Shown: positions 7,987 through 16,571 of the stretch, piece by piece
Position numbering within the stretch: position 1 is the stretch's first letter
How the letters are laid out: the number at the start of each line of letters is the position of its first letter
Assembly: GCA_030604135.1 (NCBI GenBank)
Contig: JAUVWL010000033.1
Location: 1-32,107, forward strand
Reading direction: 5' to 3'
From: Burkholderiales bacterium
GTDB lineage: Bacteria; Pseudomonadota; Gammaproteobacteria; Burkholderiales; Burkholderiaceae_C
Length of the DNA: 32,107 bases
The notes under the pieces: model-generated
The model's database searches: none
What the model was told of the DNA's origin: nothing
Seen by the model: only the letters and a program-made list of their open reading frames with translations
Program-made: the position numbers and the translations under genes

Positions 7987-9114
7987 TCACATCATCTTGG
8001 CCAGCTCGAACATCACTGCGGTGCCCAGGGCTTCACGGATGTTCCCGCGCCCGACCTTGGCCATGGAGAACTCACCAAAGCCCGACATGTCGAAAGAGCT
8101 GTCATCGGGCGAGATTTCGACAAAGGGGAAATCAAACACCTCACGCAGGAGATCGCGACGGAACACGTCGAACTCCTCGTCTTTGATCTCCGAGTCCACC
8201 ACGATCAGGTTGGGCATGCGGGCCTTGATGGCGTCACGGGCCTGGCCGAAGTCGACCACGCTGTCGGAGACGATGCCAATTTCCCTCAAGGCATCTCGTA
8301 CATCGGCGCGGATCTGCAGGCTCGGCGAGATGGTCAGGACATAGGTACCCGACAGCGACTTGAACATGGACGAATGCTCGTCGGACAGGTCTACGGCGGT
8401 GATGCCGTCGACCGCCTGAACGGTGCGGGTGAACAAGGCGGTGAAGGAAACGCCCTCGTCGGACAGGGTGCGTTCGATTTCGATTCCGCCTCCCACGAGA
8501 GCCATCTGCCGTATCAGCATCCAGCTCAGGCTGTCCGGCGTCACGTTGCTGGAAGGGGGCACCCCGTCGTTGGCCACCCGCATCTGCAAGCGGGCGTGTT
8601 CGGGCCAGTTGTTCAGGTCCATGCGCAGGTCGATGCGGTTGCCGAACGGCAAGCCCCAGTCAAGGACCGCGTTGACGAAGGTGTAGGCCACCGTCGGATC
8701 GATCAGCACCTCCACGGGTTTGAGCTTGCGCCGCAGGGCAATACCCAGGATCCCCAGTTCGGCCTTGCGTTCCTGCAAGACCCCCTCGACAAGCCCACCC
8801 ATGTTGACCTTTTCGTGCGACTGACGGATGCGCCCGCCGTAGAAGCGCAGGATCTGTTGCGCCGTGACGCCGGCCTGCTTGACACGGTCGGCTGGTACGC
8901 TCAGGGCCCGGTGCTCGATCTTGCTGATCCGCCCTTTGGCCAGCAACTGATCGGCCACGTTGTGCAAGGCGCTGATGCCTTCGGTGAGCTGACCGGCGAG
9001 GTTGCCGACCAGGTCGGGCCAGTGATCGTCGAGCGACCAGCTGTCCCCTTCGGAGGTCGGTCCTCCCCGGGTGGTGACGGGAACCGAAACGGCAGGTTTT
9101 TTGATGTTTTGCAT
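7987..9114 (-). CDS. Degenerate histidine-kinase-like protein with C-terminal pseudo-receiver
   Basis: A 375-aa cytoplasmic protein. Residues about 30-110 look helical like a DHp region. Residues 104-230 follow a kinase ATPase layout: VNMGGLVEGVL, then FVNAVLDW around N148 at the N-box position, VANDG (180-184), and ALVGGGIEIERT (205-216). No canonical H-E/D phosphoacceptor motif is visible (H51 is the nearest candidate). Residues 258-335 resemble a receiver with VVDS at D307, but the usual acidic pair is replaced by TIS and no conserved lysine is seen. I therefore infer a non-catalytic signalling protein. The start MQNIKKPAV (9114) was chosen over an ATG at 9210 because the extra 32 residues look non-coding. 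It is divergent from hemB. Confidence 0.65.
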   Translation of the reverse strand: MQNIKKPAVSVPVTTRGGPTSEGDSWSLDDHWPDLVGNLAGQLTEGISALHNVADQLLAKGRISKIEHRALSVPADRVKQAGVTAQQILRFYGGRIRQSHEKVNMGGLVEGVLQERKAELGILGIALRRKLKPVEVLIDPTVAYTFVNAVLDWGLPFGNRIDLRMDLNNWPEHARLQMRVANDGVPPSSNVTPDSLSWMLIRQMALVGGGIEIERTLSDEGVSFTALFTRTVQAVDGITAVDLSDEHSSMFKSLSGTYVLTISPSLQIRADVRDALREIGIVSDSVVDFGQARDAIKARMPNLIVVDSEIKDEEFDVFRRDLLREVFDFPFVEISPDDSSFDMSGFGEFSMAKVGRGNIREALGTAVMFELAKMM

Positions 9115-9199
9115 GGGTGACAGATCGACTTGAGAAGTGCTTGGGCGAAACCAGTCCCTGACAAGCGGCCCACCGCGACGGGACGGACAAGCCCCTTGA

Positions 9200-10381
<1,182 letters not shown>

Positions 10382-10399
10382 CCCCGCCCCAGGCAGGCG

Positions 10400-11521
10400 A
10401 TGCGGGTCTTCAGCCTCCGGGCCGGCACGGTCGGCGAATCGGCCCAGCTCCCGGATCGCCGCCCGGACAGCGGGTATGTGTGGGTGGCCTGCACCCGCCA
10501 AGAGTTCGAGCTCGAGCAGGCGGCCATCCAGCAGATGCTGCAGACGCTGTGCGGCGTCACCTTGGTGGACCTCCACCTGTCGGACCTGCTGAACAACCAG
10601 CTGCCATCGCACTTCGACTACACCTCACAGTACGACATCCTGGTGTTCCGGCGCCTGGCGGCCGGCCACAGCGACACCGACCTGGCCCAGTCGGGGGCTG
10701 TGCAGCCCCAGCCGAACCGGCGGGGTGGCCCACCGGTGCTCAGGCGCATCGATACAAGCCCGGTGGGGTTTGCGGTGTTCGACCGGGTGCTGCTCACGGT
10801 GCACCCGGCCGGCTGCACCGTGCTGGAGCAATACGCCAACCGACTGCTGACCAGCGCCACGGCCGCCTCGCGCGCGGCGGGCGTGCAGCTGCCGCTGGGT
10901 GCGGCCGACCTGATGCTGCGCATCGTCAACCACATGGTGGACGGCTATCTGGACCTGCGCCGCGAGCTGACCCGGCAGCTGGACCACTGGCAGACGCAGC
11001 TGCTGAACCCGCGCGCGCGCTTTTCCAACTGGAACTCGCTGCTGGACGCGCGCATCGCGCTGCACCAGCTCGACGAGATCTGCGAGGACCAACGTGCGGC
11101 GATCCAGGACTGGATCGAGGCGCTGGCGGGCTGGGAGGTGATCGAGGGCCACGAAGACCATTTTGGAGGCCACCGCGGACTGGAGCTGCTCAAGGTGCGC
11201 AGCCGCGACGTGCTGGAACACATCGAGCGGGTGGTGCACCACGTGCGGCGGCTGGAGCAGAACGCGGAAACCGCGGTGCAGATGCACTTCTCGGCCCAGA
11301 GCAACCGCACCAACGACATCATGCGCACGCTCACCGCCCTGACGGCCATTTTCCTGCCACTGAACCTGATTGCGGGCATCTTCGGCATGAACTTCGAGTT
11401 CATCCCGTTTCTGCACGAGAAGGCCGGCTTCTGGTGGGCCATGGGCGCGATGGCGCTGATCGCCGTCGGGCTGAGCGTCTTTTTCTGGCGCAAGCGCTAC
11501 CTGGCCCGGTCGGGGCGCTGA
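10400..11521 (+). CDS. CorA-family divalent cation transporter
   Basis: A 373-aa protein of the CorA (2-TM-GxN) family. It has a large soluble N-terminal domain, a long helical region (about 180-310, including ARFSNWNSLLDARIALHQLD and HVRRLEQNAETAVQMHFS), and two C-terminal transmembrane helices. The signature GMN is at residues 329-331 (IFGMNFEF) and a basic tail (WRKRYLARSGR) follows. Such proteins form pentameric Mg2+ (or Co2+, Ni2+) channels or Zn2+ exporters; which ion cannot be told here. Mg2+ would suit the Mg-type HemB encoded 18 bp upstream, but that link is inference. It converges with the GST gene 18 bp downstream. Confidence 0.9.
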   Translation: MRVFSLRAGTVGESAQLPDRRPDSGYVWVACTRQEFELEQAAIQQMLQTLCGVTLVDLHLSDLLNNQLPSHFDYTSQYDILVFRRLAAGHSDTDLAQSGAVQPQPNRRGGPPVLRRIDTSPVGFAVFDRVLLTVHPAGCTVLEQYANRLLTSATAASRAAGVQLPLGAADLMLRIVNHMVDGYLDLRRELTRQLDHWQTQLLNPRARFSNWNSLLDARIALHQLDEICEDQRAAIQDWIEALAGWEVIEGHEDHFGGHRGLELLKVRSRDVLEHIERVVHHVRRLEQNAETAVQMHFSAQSNRTNDIMRTLTALTAIFLPLNLIAGIFGMNFEFIPFLHEKAGFWWAMGAMALIAVGLSVFFWRKRYLARSGR

Positions 11522-11539
11522 GCGGCCCTGGCTGCCAGG

Positions 11540-12190
11540 TCAGACAAACGGGGGCGACAGGCCTTCGTTGGCCAGCACGCGCTGTACGGCCGGGCGCTGC
11601 AGCATGCGCTGCAGGAACGGCCCCAGGTGGGCCTTGTCACGCGCAGCGCCGCTGTCGAAGCCGCGCGTCCAACGGCACAGGGTGAAGATGTAAGGGTCGA
11701 GCGCCGAGTAGCCTTCGGGCATGAACCAGGGCCCGCCATGGCGGGCCAGTTCGGTATCGAGCTGGCGCAGCAGGTTGCGTACCTTCAACTGGGCCTGCTG
11801 GCGGACCTGTGCCGCGCCGTCGGCATTGCCGGCCTTGACCCAGCGGTCGGGGTAGAAATAGATGACCAGGGTGCTCTGCAGGGTGTTGGTCAGCCACATG
11901 AGCCACTTGTAGAAGTGCGCCCGCGCGGCGCTGCCCACCGCCGGCGCCAGCCCGGCCTGGGGATGGGTGTCACACAGGTGCAGACAGATGGCTGCCGTCT
12001 CATAGAGCACCAGATCGCCGTCGGTCAGCACCGGTATCAGGCCATTCGGGTTGAGCTTGAGGTAGGCGGTGGTCTTCTGCACGTCCTGCGTGCGGTCGAC
12101 GAGCACACGCTCGTAGGGCACAGCCAGCTCTTCGAGCAGGATGTGGGGCACCATGCTGGCGGTGTTGGGGTAGTGGTGCAGCTGGATCAA
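11540..12190 (-). CDS. Glutathione S-transferase family protein
   Basis: A 216-aa GST. The N-terminal thioredoxin-like domain starts [20 protein letters not shown] and includes [10 protein letters not shown] and [10 protein letters not shown] (the E-S/T-AI glutathione-binding motif). The C-terminal helical domain has [19 protein letters not shown] and [10 protein letters not shown], with the N-capping S-x-x-D. The TTG at 12190 forms a TTGA overlap with the stop of the upstream amidohydrolase gene and gives the expected N-terminus. Upstream codons to 12241 belong to the other gene's frame. The substrate is unknown. It is likely cotranscribed with the two upstream minus-strand hydrolase genes. 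Confidence 0.88.
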   Translation of the reverse strand: MIQLHHYPNTASMVPHILLEELAVPYERVLVDRTQDVQKTTAYLKLNPNGLIPVLTDGDLVLYETAAICLHLCDTHPQAGLAPAVGSAARAHFYKWLMWLTNTLQSTLVIYFYPDRWVKAGNADGAAQVRQQAQLKVRNLLRQLDTELARHGGPWFMPEGYSALDPYIFTLCRWTRGFDSGAARDKAHLGPFLQRMLQRPAVQRVLANEGLSPPFV

Positions 12191-13251
12191 GGTCGATTCC
12201 CGGGTTCTGGCAGGCCGAACAGCCGGGCACCATTGTCCCACCCCACAGCACGCGCCACCTCGGGCGGCAGGCCGCCGAGCCAGGTTCGGTAGCCCTGCAT
12301 GAGGCCGTCGTAGTAGAGCCAGCGCTGGTTGATCCAGGTATCGGAGCCGATCAGGAAGCGGTCGGGGTACTTCAGGATGAGGGTCCGCCAGTCGGGGCAG
12401 AGCTGGCCGTTCTCACAGGTCAGACCGGGGCGGTAGGACAACTCGCCCATGAGGTGCGGGAAGCGGGCCATGAGTTCGTCGACCCGCGCCACCGGGGTAC
12501 CGCCAATACCCGTGTGTGCCCAAATCAGGACCGGACCCCCACGCTCCACCGCTTCGCGGGTCGCTGCCCCCCAAGGGGGTGCGAATCTGCCTTGGGGCGG
12601 CCCGGCGCCGGATTCAGGACCCCCACGCTCCACCACTTCGCGGTTCGATGCCCCGCCAGGGGTATGTTGCTGCTGCCGGGCATCCATCACATGCTGCATC
12701 AGCTGCTCGACCGCCAGGTCGTCCACATGGGCCAGGACGGCCAGGTTCTGGCGGTCGGCCAGGACCATGAGATCGCGGGCGATGGCGCCCTGGGCATTGG
12801 CGCTGTCGTAGAGGTGGAACTCGCCCAGGCCGCGGTAGGGGCCCGACGGGGTGCCCTGGGCCAGCTCGGTGCGCACCAGTTCGGCAATGGACGGGTCTCG
12901 GAACCAGTTGTTGTAGTCGGCCCGGTCGCGGTAGAGCCGGATGAAGGGCACCACGGTAACGCCGGCCGCGCGGGTCTGCTGGCGTGCCTGGGCCAGGGCC
13001 TTGGTGCCGTCGTTGGGCCGGGAGTTGGCGATGATGGCCCGCACGCCGTTGCGCTGCATGCGGTCCAGCACGTCGGACAGCGGGTGCGGACAACCCGGTG
13101 CCGGCGCATCGTGCACACACGCCTCGTCGTTGTAGTGCAAGTGGGCGTCAAACAGTGGGCCTGTGTAGGGTTGGGTGGCGCCGGTGGCGGCCGACCAGAG
13201 CCACAGTCCGGCCAACAGCCACATCCCCCGAGCGTGCAGCGCCCCAGACAT
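12187..13251 (-). CDS. Exported metal-dependent amidohydrolase (TatD/amidohydrolase-2-like) with repeat-derived insert
   Basis: A 354-aa protein. Residues 1-27 look like a signal peptide ([20 protein letters not shown], then AATGATQ). The TIM-barrel metal ligands are visible: D35-H37-H39 in FDAHLHY, E144-H146 in GEFHLY, H175 in LAHVDD, H246 in WAHTG and D304 in GSDTW. The substrate is unknown. Residues about 197-240, between H175 and H246, are a low-complexity insert with two copies of [15 protein letters not shown] spaced 28 residues. They are encoded by an 84-bp repeat that is intergenic elsewhere in the window. I chose the ATG at 13251, 4 bp after the upstream stop; upstream frame to 13485 is an overlap shadow. 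M10 (13224) is an alternative start. Confidence 0.85.
   Translation of the reverse strand: MSGALHARGMWLLAGLWLWSAATGATQPYTGPLFDAHLHYNDEACVHDAPAPGCPHPLSDVLDRMQRNGVRAIIANSRPNDGTKALAQARQQTRAAGVTVVPFIRLYRDRADYNNWFRDPSIAELVRTELAQGTPSGPYRGLGEFHLYDSANAQGAIARDLMVLADRQNLAVLAHVDDLAVEQLMQHVMDARQQQHTPGGASNREVVERGGPESGAGPPQGRFAPPWGAATREAVERGGPVLIWAHTGIGGTPVARVDELMARFPHLMGELSYRPGLTCENGQLCPDWRTLILKYPDRFLIGSDTWINQRWLYYDGLMQGYRTWLGGLPPEVARAVGWDNGARLFGLPEPGNRP
12533..12663 (-). repeat. Tandem class-1 REP-like repeat inside a coding region
   Basis: Two units start at 12533 and 12617 with the same GGACCCCCACGCTCCACC opening, a period of exactly 84 bp (28 codons). The first contains the CCCCCCAAGGGGG palindrome and GGGGCGGCCC; the second is truncated near 12663. 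Related units lie outside genes at 3760, 15507 and 27209. Because 84 is divisible by three, the amidohydrolase frame remains open through both copies. Confidence 0.8.
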
Positions 13252-13255
13252 GCGA

Positions 13256-13939
13256 TCAGCCGACGTGACGGGCCAGGAAGGCCAGGGTGCGCTGTCGCGC
13301 CAGCTGGGCCGCCGCAGCGTCGTACGAACCGCGCTGGTCGCAGTTGAAGCCGTGGTTGGCGGCATAGACCTGCACCTCGACGCCCGACTGGGCCTGACGG
13401 AAGGCCTCGACGGTGTCGAGCGGGATCCAGTGGTCCTGGTCGCCGAAATGGGCCAGCACCGGCACCTGGGGTTGGCGCCCGGCATCGTCGCCGGCGGTCA
13501 TGCCGCCACCATAGAAGGGCACGGCGGCCGACAGGCCCTTGAGCTGGCAGGCCGAGCGCCAGGTCAGCAGTCCACCCCAGCAGTAGCCCAGGATGCCGAC
13601 CTTGCCGGCCTGGGCGGCGTGGTCGATGGCGGCCTGGATGTCGGCCATGACACCCGGTGCCGGCAGGCCTTCGACGGCGGTCTTCAGGCCGAAGCCGGTG
13701 CCCATGTCGGCCTCGGTGTAGCCCAGTTCAACATCCGCCTGGACGCGGTGGAAGGTGGACGGCGCCACCACGAAGTAGCCCTCGGCCGCGTAGCCGTCGG
13801 CCACCGAACGAATGTGGCTGTTGACGCCGAAGATTTCCTGCAGGACGACCAAGCCGCCTTTGGGCGCGCCGGTGGGCTGGGCCACGTAGGCGGGGAAAGA
13901 AAACCCGTCACTGGCGGTGAGTTGAACAAACTGTCCCAT
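13256..13939 (-). CDS. Dienelactone hydrolase family protein
   Basis: A 227-aa alpha/beta hydrolase of the dienelactone hydrolase family. The catalytic Cys is C120 in GYCWGG, the acid is probably D169 in GDQDHWIP, and the His is H196 in ANHGFNC. E35 in QEIFGVN is the residue that holds the nucleophile in the classic enzyme. Classical members open dienelactones in chloroaromatic degradation, but many members act on other substrates, so the substrate here is open. The ATG at 13939 has a strong AAGGAG ribosome binding site. It heads a three-gene minus-strand unit with the amidohydrolase (4-bp gap) and the GST (overlap). Confidence 0.93.
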   Translation of the reverse strand: MGQFVQLTASDGFSFPAYVAQPTGAPKGGLVVLQEIFGVNSHIRSVADGYAAEGYFVVAPSTFHRVQADVELGYTEADMGTGFGLKTAVEGLPAPGVMADIQAAIDHAAQAGKVGILGYCWGGLLTWRSACQLKGLSAAVPFYGGGMTAGDDAGRQPQVPVLAHFGDQDHWIPLDTVEAFRQAQSGVEVQVYAANHGFNCDQRGSYDAAAAQLARQRTLAFLARHVG

Positions 13940-13989
13940 GCTTGGCTCCTTGGTTTCTTGGGTGAATGAAATCAGGGTCTTGACCCCGT

Positions 13990-14009
13990 CCGGTGGGTGA
14001 CGCCACCGG
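13990..14009. other. Perfect inverted repeat in a divergent intergenic region
   Basis: CCGGTGG-GTGACG-CCACCGG is a perfect 7-bp inverted repeat with a 6-nt centre. It sits between the divergent dienelactone hydrolase (start 13939) and SDR (start 14080) genes. It has no T-tract, so it may be an operator rather than a terminator. No regulator is assigned. Confidence 0.35.
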
Positions 14010-14079
14010 GCATGGTGCTCGTGTAAGGTGCACAGCTGCGGTTGTAACCGCTGGACAGATTATTCGCAGGAGACGGGTC

Positions 14080-14838
14080 ATGGACAAGTCACAGACGGGG
14101 GCTCTGCTGGTGACCGGAGGTGGCCGGGGCATCGGCGCAGCCACGGCGCGGCTGGCGGCCCGCCAGGGCTGGGCGGTGGCGGTGAACTTCGTTGGCAACT
14201 CGCTGGCCGCCGACGATGTGGTTCGGGACATACGCGCCGGCGGCGGCCAGGCCATCACGGTGCAGGCCGACGTGTCGGACGAGGTGCAGGTGCTGCGCAT
14301 GTTCGAGAAGGTCGATGCCAAGCTGGGCCAGCTGACCGGCCTGGTGAACAATGCCGGCGTGGTCGATGTCACCGCGCGGGTGGACGAGATGAGCGCGGCG
14401 CGCATCCGGCGCATGTTCGACATCAATGTGCTCGGCAGTTTTCTGTGCGCGCGCGAGGCGGTGCGACGCATGAGCACGCGGCATGGCGGCGTTGGCGGTG
14501 CCATCGTCAATGTGTCCAGCGCGGCCTCGCGGCTGGGTTCTCCCGGCCAGTATGTGGACTACTCGGCGGCCAAGGGCGCGGTGGATGCCTTCACCATCGG
14601 CCTGGCCAGGGAGGTGGCCAACGAAGGCATCCGGGTGAATGCGGTGCGACCGGGCCTGATCGAGACCGAAATCCACGCCAGTGGCGGCCTACCCAACCGC
14701 GTCAACGACCTCAAGGGCCAGGTGCCCATGCAGCGCGGCGGCACGGCCGACGAGGTGGCCCAGGCTATCGTCTGGCTGCTGTCGGATGCCGCCAGTTACA
14801 CGACCATGAGCCTGCTGGATGTGTCGGGTGGCCGATAG
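14080..14838 (+). CDS. Short-chain dehydrogenase/reductase (SDR)
   Basis: A 252-aa classical SDR using NAD(P)H. The cofactor motif TGGGRGIG is at 12-19, NNAG at 90-93, the catalytic Ser in VNVSSAAS (143-150), and Tyr161-x3-Lys165 in YSAAK. The C-terminus ends with a LLDVSGGR tail typical of FabG-like members. The substrate is unknown. The start MDKSQTGALL (14080) follows AGGAGA; the frame extends upstream to 13993 but without family similarity. An intrinsic terminator follows directly, so it may be monocistronic. Confidence 0.92.
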   Translation: MDKSQTGALLVTGGGRGIGAATARLAARQGWAVAVNFVGNSLAADDVVRDIRAGGGQAITVQADVSDEVQVLRMFEKVDAKLGQLTGLVNNAGVVDVTARVDEMSAARIRRMFDINVLGSFLCAREAVRRMSTRHGGVGGAIVNVSSAASRLGSPGQYVDYSAAKGAVDAFTIGLAREVANEGIRVNAVRPGLIETEIHASGGLPNRVNDLKGQVPMQRGGTADEVAQAIVWLLSDAASYTTMSLLDVSGGR

Positions 14839-14842
14839 GTTA

Positions 14843-14868
14843 TTGGCCTTCGGGCCAAGCATTTTTTC
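14843..14868 (+). terminator. Intrinsic terminator of the SDR gene
   Basis: TTGGCC-TTCG-GGCCAA forms a perfect 6-bp stem with a stable UUCG tetraloop, followed by a run of six T residues (14862-14867). It begins 4 bp after the SDR stop codon. Confidence 0.88.
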
Positions 14869-14871
14869 TCA

Positions 14872-14957
14872 CGTCACTCCCGCGAACGCGGGAGTCCACA
14901 ACGGCCAACCCTCGCGGCCTCTGCTCTCCTGGATTGCCGCGTCCTCGGGAATGACAG
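14872..14957. repeat. Composite dRS3-like repeat, two inverted units
   Basis: Left unit CGTCACTCCCGCGAACGCGG (continuing GAGTCCA) and right unit CTGGATTGCCGCG..CTCGGGAATGACAGG face each other across a spacer of about 35 bp. The pair at 15631-15713 has the same layout, so this looks like a BIME- or MITE-like composite of two palindromic repeats rather than a lone hairpin. Confidence 0.65.
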
Positions 14958-15015
14958 GCGAAGGCCATGAATCGGTCTGGCTCCGTACATTGCCTTTGGA
15001 CACACGGACGAAACC

Positions 15016-15501
15016 ATGACCGCCACCACACCCGAACAAAGCCCGCACATCAGGATCTGGTGGGAAGACCTGGAGGTCGGCCAGACGCGCGACCTGGGGT
15101 CGATTTCACCGACGCGGGAAGAGATCATTGCCTTCGCCAGCCAGTTTGACCCGCAGCCTTTTCACCTGAGCGACGACGGTGGCAAGGCATCGGTTTTCGG
15201 TGCGCTGAGCGCCAGCGGCTGGCACACCTGCGCCATGGCGATGCGCCTGATGGTGACGAACTTCCTGCACGAAAGCTCGAGTCTGGGTTCGCCCGGGCTG
15301 GAGAGCCTGAAGTGGACCAAGCCGGTGTACCCGGGCGATGTGCTGCGACTGCAGCACACCATCACCGAGAAGCGGGCGATGAGCAAACGGCCAGATGTGG
15401 GTCTGGTGCGCACCACCTGGGAAATGTTCAACCAGAATGACGAGAAGGTGCTGCACATGGATGGGTATGGCATGTTCAGGCTGAAAGAACCCCCGCGGTG
15501 A
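15016..15501 (+). CDS. MaoC-like hot-dog-fold dehydratase
   Basis: A 161-aa MaoC/hydratase-2-like protein. The catalytic Asp45 and His50 lie in FDPQPFH, followed by the usual hydratase elements G-L-S-A-S-GWHTC and KWTKPVYPGDVL. Family members hydrate enoyl-CoA or related thioesters; the substrate here is not identifiable. The ribosome binding site is weak (GGACGAAACC). It is separated from the SDR by a terminator and a repeat, so the two are probably not one operon, although both could act on acyl-CoA substrates. Confidence 0.85.
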   Translation: MTATTPEQSPHIRIWWEDLEVGQTRDLGSISPTREEIIAFASQFDPQPFHLSDDGGKASVFGALSASGWHTCAMAMRLMVTNFLHESSSLGSPGLESLKWTKPVYPGDVLRLQHTITEKRAMSKRPDVGLVRTTWEMFNQNDEKVLHMDGYGMFRLKEPPR

Positions 15502-15506
15502 GGGTC

Positions 15507-15626
15507 TGGCCCCCACGCTCCGCCGCTGCGCGGGTCGCTGCCCCCCAAGGGGGCTGACCTGGCTCGGGGCGGCCCTTCGCTGCGCTCCTGTGACCCCCAC
15601 GCTCCGCCGCTGCGCGGGTCGCTGCC
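15507..15626 (+). repeat. Tandem class-1 REP-like repeat after the MaoC gene
   Basis: The opening CCCCACGCTCCGCCGCTGCG occurs at 15511 and again at 15595, a period of 84 bp, the same as inside the amidohydrolase gene. The first unit has GCTGCCCCCCAAGGGGGC and GGGGCGGCCC. The second stops after GGGTCGCTGCC near 15626, where the dRS3-like composite begins. The array starts 5 bp after the MaoC stop. Confidence 0.75.
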
Positions 15627-15630
15627 ATGG

Positions 15631-15713
15631 CCGTCATGCCCGCGGACGCGGGCATCCACGAGAACCTGCTGCGTTTCGTCGGTCTTGGACTCTCGCGTTC
15701 GCGGGAGTGACGG
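15631..15713. repeat. Composite dRS3-like repeat, two inverted units
   Basis: Left unit CCGTCATGCCCGCGGACGCG (continuing GGCATCCA) and right unit TTGGACTCTCGCG-TT-CGCGGGAGTGACGG are inverted relative to each other around about 30 bp of unrelated sequence. The element abuts a truncated class-1 unit, consistent with one repeat having landed in the other. Confidence 0.65.
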
Positions 15714-15914
15714 GTCTGCAGAGGTGTGGCCAGAATCATGCAGGCTGCCTTCACCGTAGAAGCCCGACCGCACCATTGGAACCAGACCCATCGCTTGCAG
15801 CCTGCCGGGATCTGCGCCACTAGACAAGGCTTTCACGGAAGCGACGGGCTGGCCGGTGTCTCGCGGACCAACAAGGGGCCACCACCGATCCCGGCTGCGC
15901 GACAATCTCGCCCC
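15714..15914. other. Remainder of the 413-bp gap before the MarC gene; nothing recognised
   Basis: The MaoC-MarC gap is 413 bp. Its first half is filled by the repeats at 15507-15713. In the remaining 200 bp I see no convincing ORF, promoter pair, hairpin with T-tract or RNA gene. The MarC frame stays open back to 15726, but those 63 codons lack the membrane-protein composition of the gene. Confidence 0.6.
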
Positions 15915-16532
15915 ATGGACTTCAAACCCCTTGTCACGCTGCTGGCCATTGTCAACCCGCTGGCCATCGTGCCCTTCTTTATCCACTACACACAGGGCTT
16001 CAGTTCGGCGCAGCGCAAGCGCACCATTCTGATTTCGGCGTTCACCGCGTTTGCGGTGATCGCCACCTGCGCCATCGTAGGCCTGCAGGTGCTGGAGTTC
16101 TTCAACATTTCGCTGGCCAGCTTCCAGGTCGGTGGAGGCATGCTGCTGCTGACCTCGGCGCTGGCCATGCTCAACGCCCAGCCGGCCGAGGCCAAGACCA
16201 CCCAGGGCGAGGTGGACGATGCGTCGGCGCGGGCCTCGATCGCGGTGGTGCCGCTGACGATTCCGCTGCTGACCGGGCCGGCCACGATGTCCACGGTGGT
16301 GATCTACGCCGACCAGGCGCAGACCTTCCTGCAGCACGCGGCGCTGGTGGGCTACGGCGTGGTGATCGGACTGGCCACCGCCGTGTGTTTTACGCTGGCC
16401 AAGCCGATTGCCCGTGCCCTGGGCCAGACCGGCATCAACGTGATGACCCGGCTGATGGGCCTGATCCTGGCCGCGCTGGCGGTGGAGGTGATGGCCGCCG
16501 GGCTGACCAAGCTTTTCCCGGCGCTGGGTTGA
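15915..16532 (+). CDS. MarC-family integral membrane protein
   Basis: A 205-aa polytopic inner-membrane protein. The N-terminus MDFKPLVTLLAIVNPLAIVPFF with NP in the first helix, the SAFTAFAVIATCAIVG helix, FQVGGGMLLLTSALAML, and VVPLTIPLLTGPATMSTVV are the MarC/UPF0056 hallmarks. About six transmembrane helices fit. Despite the name, a role in multiple antibiotic resistance has not held up for E. coli MarC, and some archaeal relatives transport amino acids, so function is open. No ribosome binding site is obvious. It converges with the TRAP gene. Confidence 0.9.
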   Translation: MDFKPLVTLLAIVNPLAIVPFFIHYTQGFSSAQRKRTILISAFTAFAVIATCAIVGLQVLEFFNISLASFQVGGGMLLLTSALAMLNAQPAEAKTTQGEVDDASARASIAVVPLTIPLLTGPATMSTVVIYADQAQTFLQHAALVGYGVVIGLATAVCFTLAKPIARALGQTGINVMTRLMGLILAALAVEVMAAGLTKLFPALG

Positions 16533-16550
16533 GCGACCGCACCCGGTCGC
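16533..16550. terminator. Hairpin between convergent genes (weak terminator candidate)
   Basis: GCGACC-GCACCC-GGTCGC is a perfect 6-bp stem beginning directly after the MarC stop, within a 39-bp convergent gap. There is no T-tract on either strand, so it may only be an mRNA 3'-end structure. Confidence 0.3.
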
Positions 16551-16571
16551 CCGTCCTGGCCCTCCTGCCGG

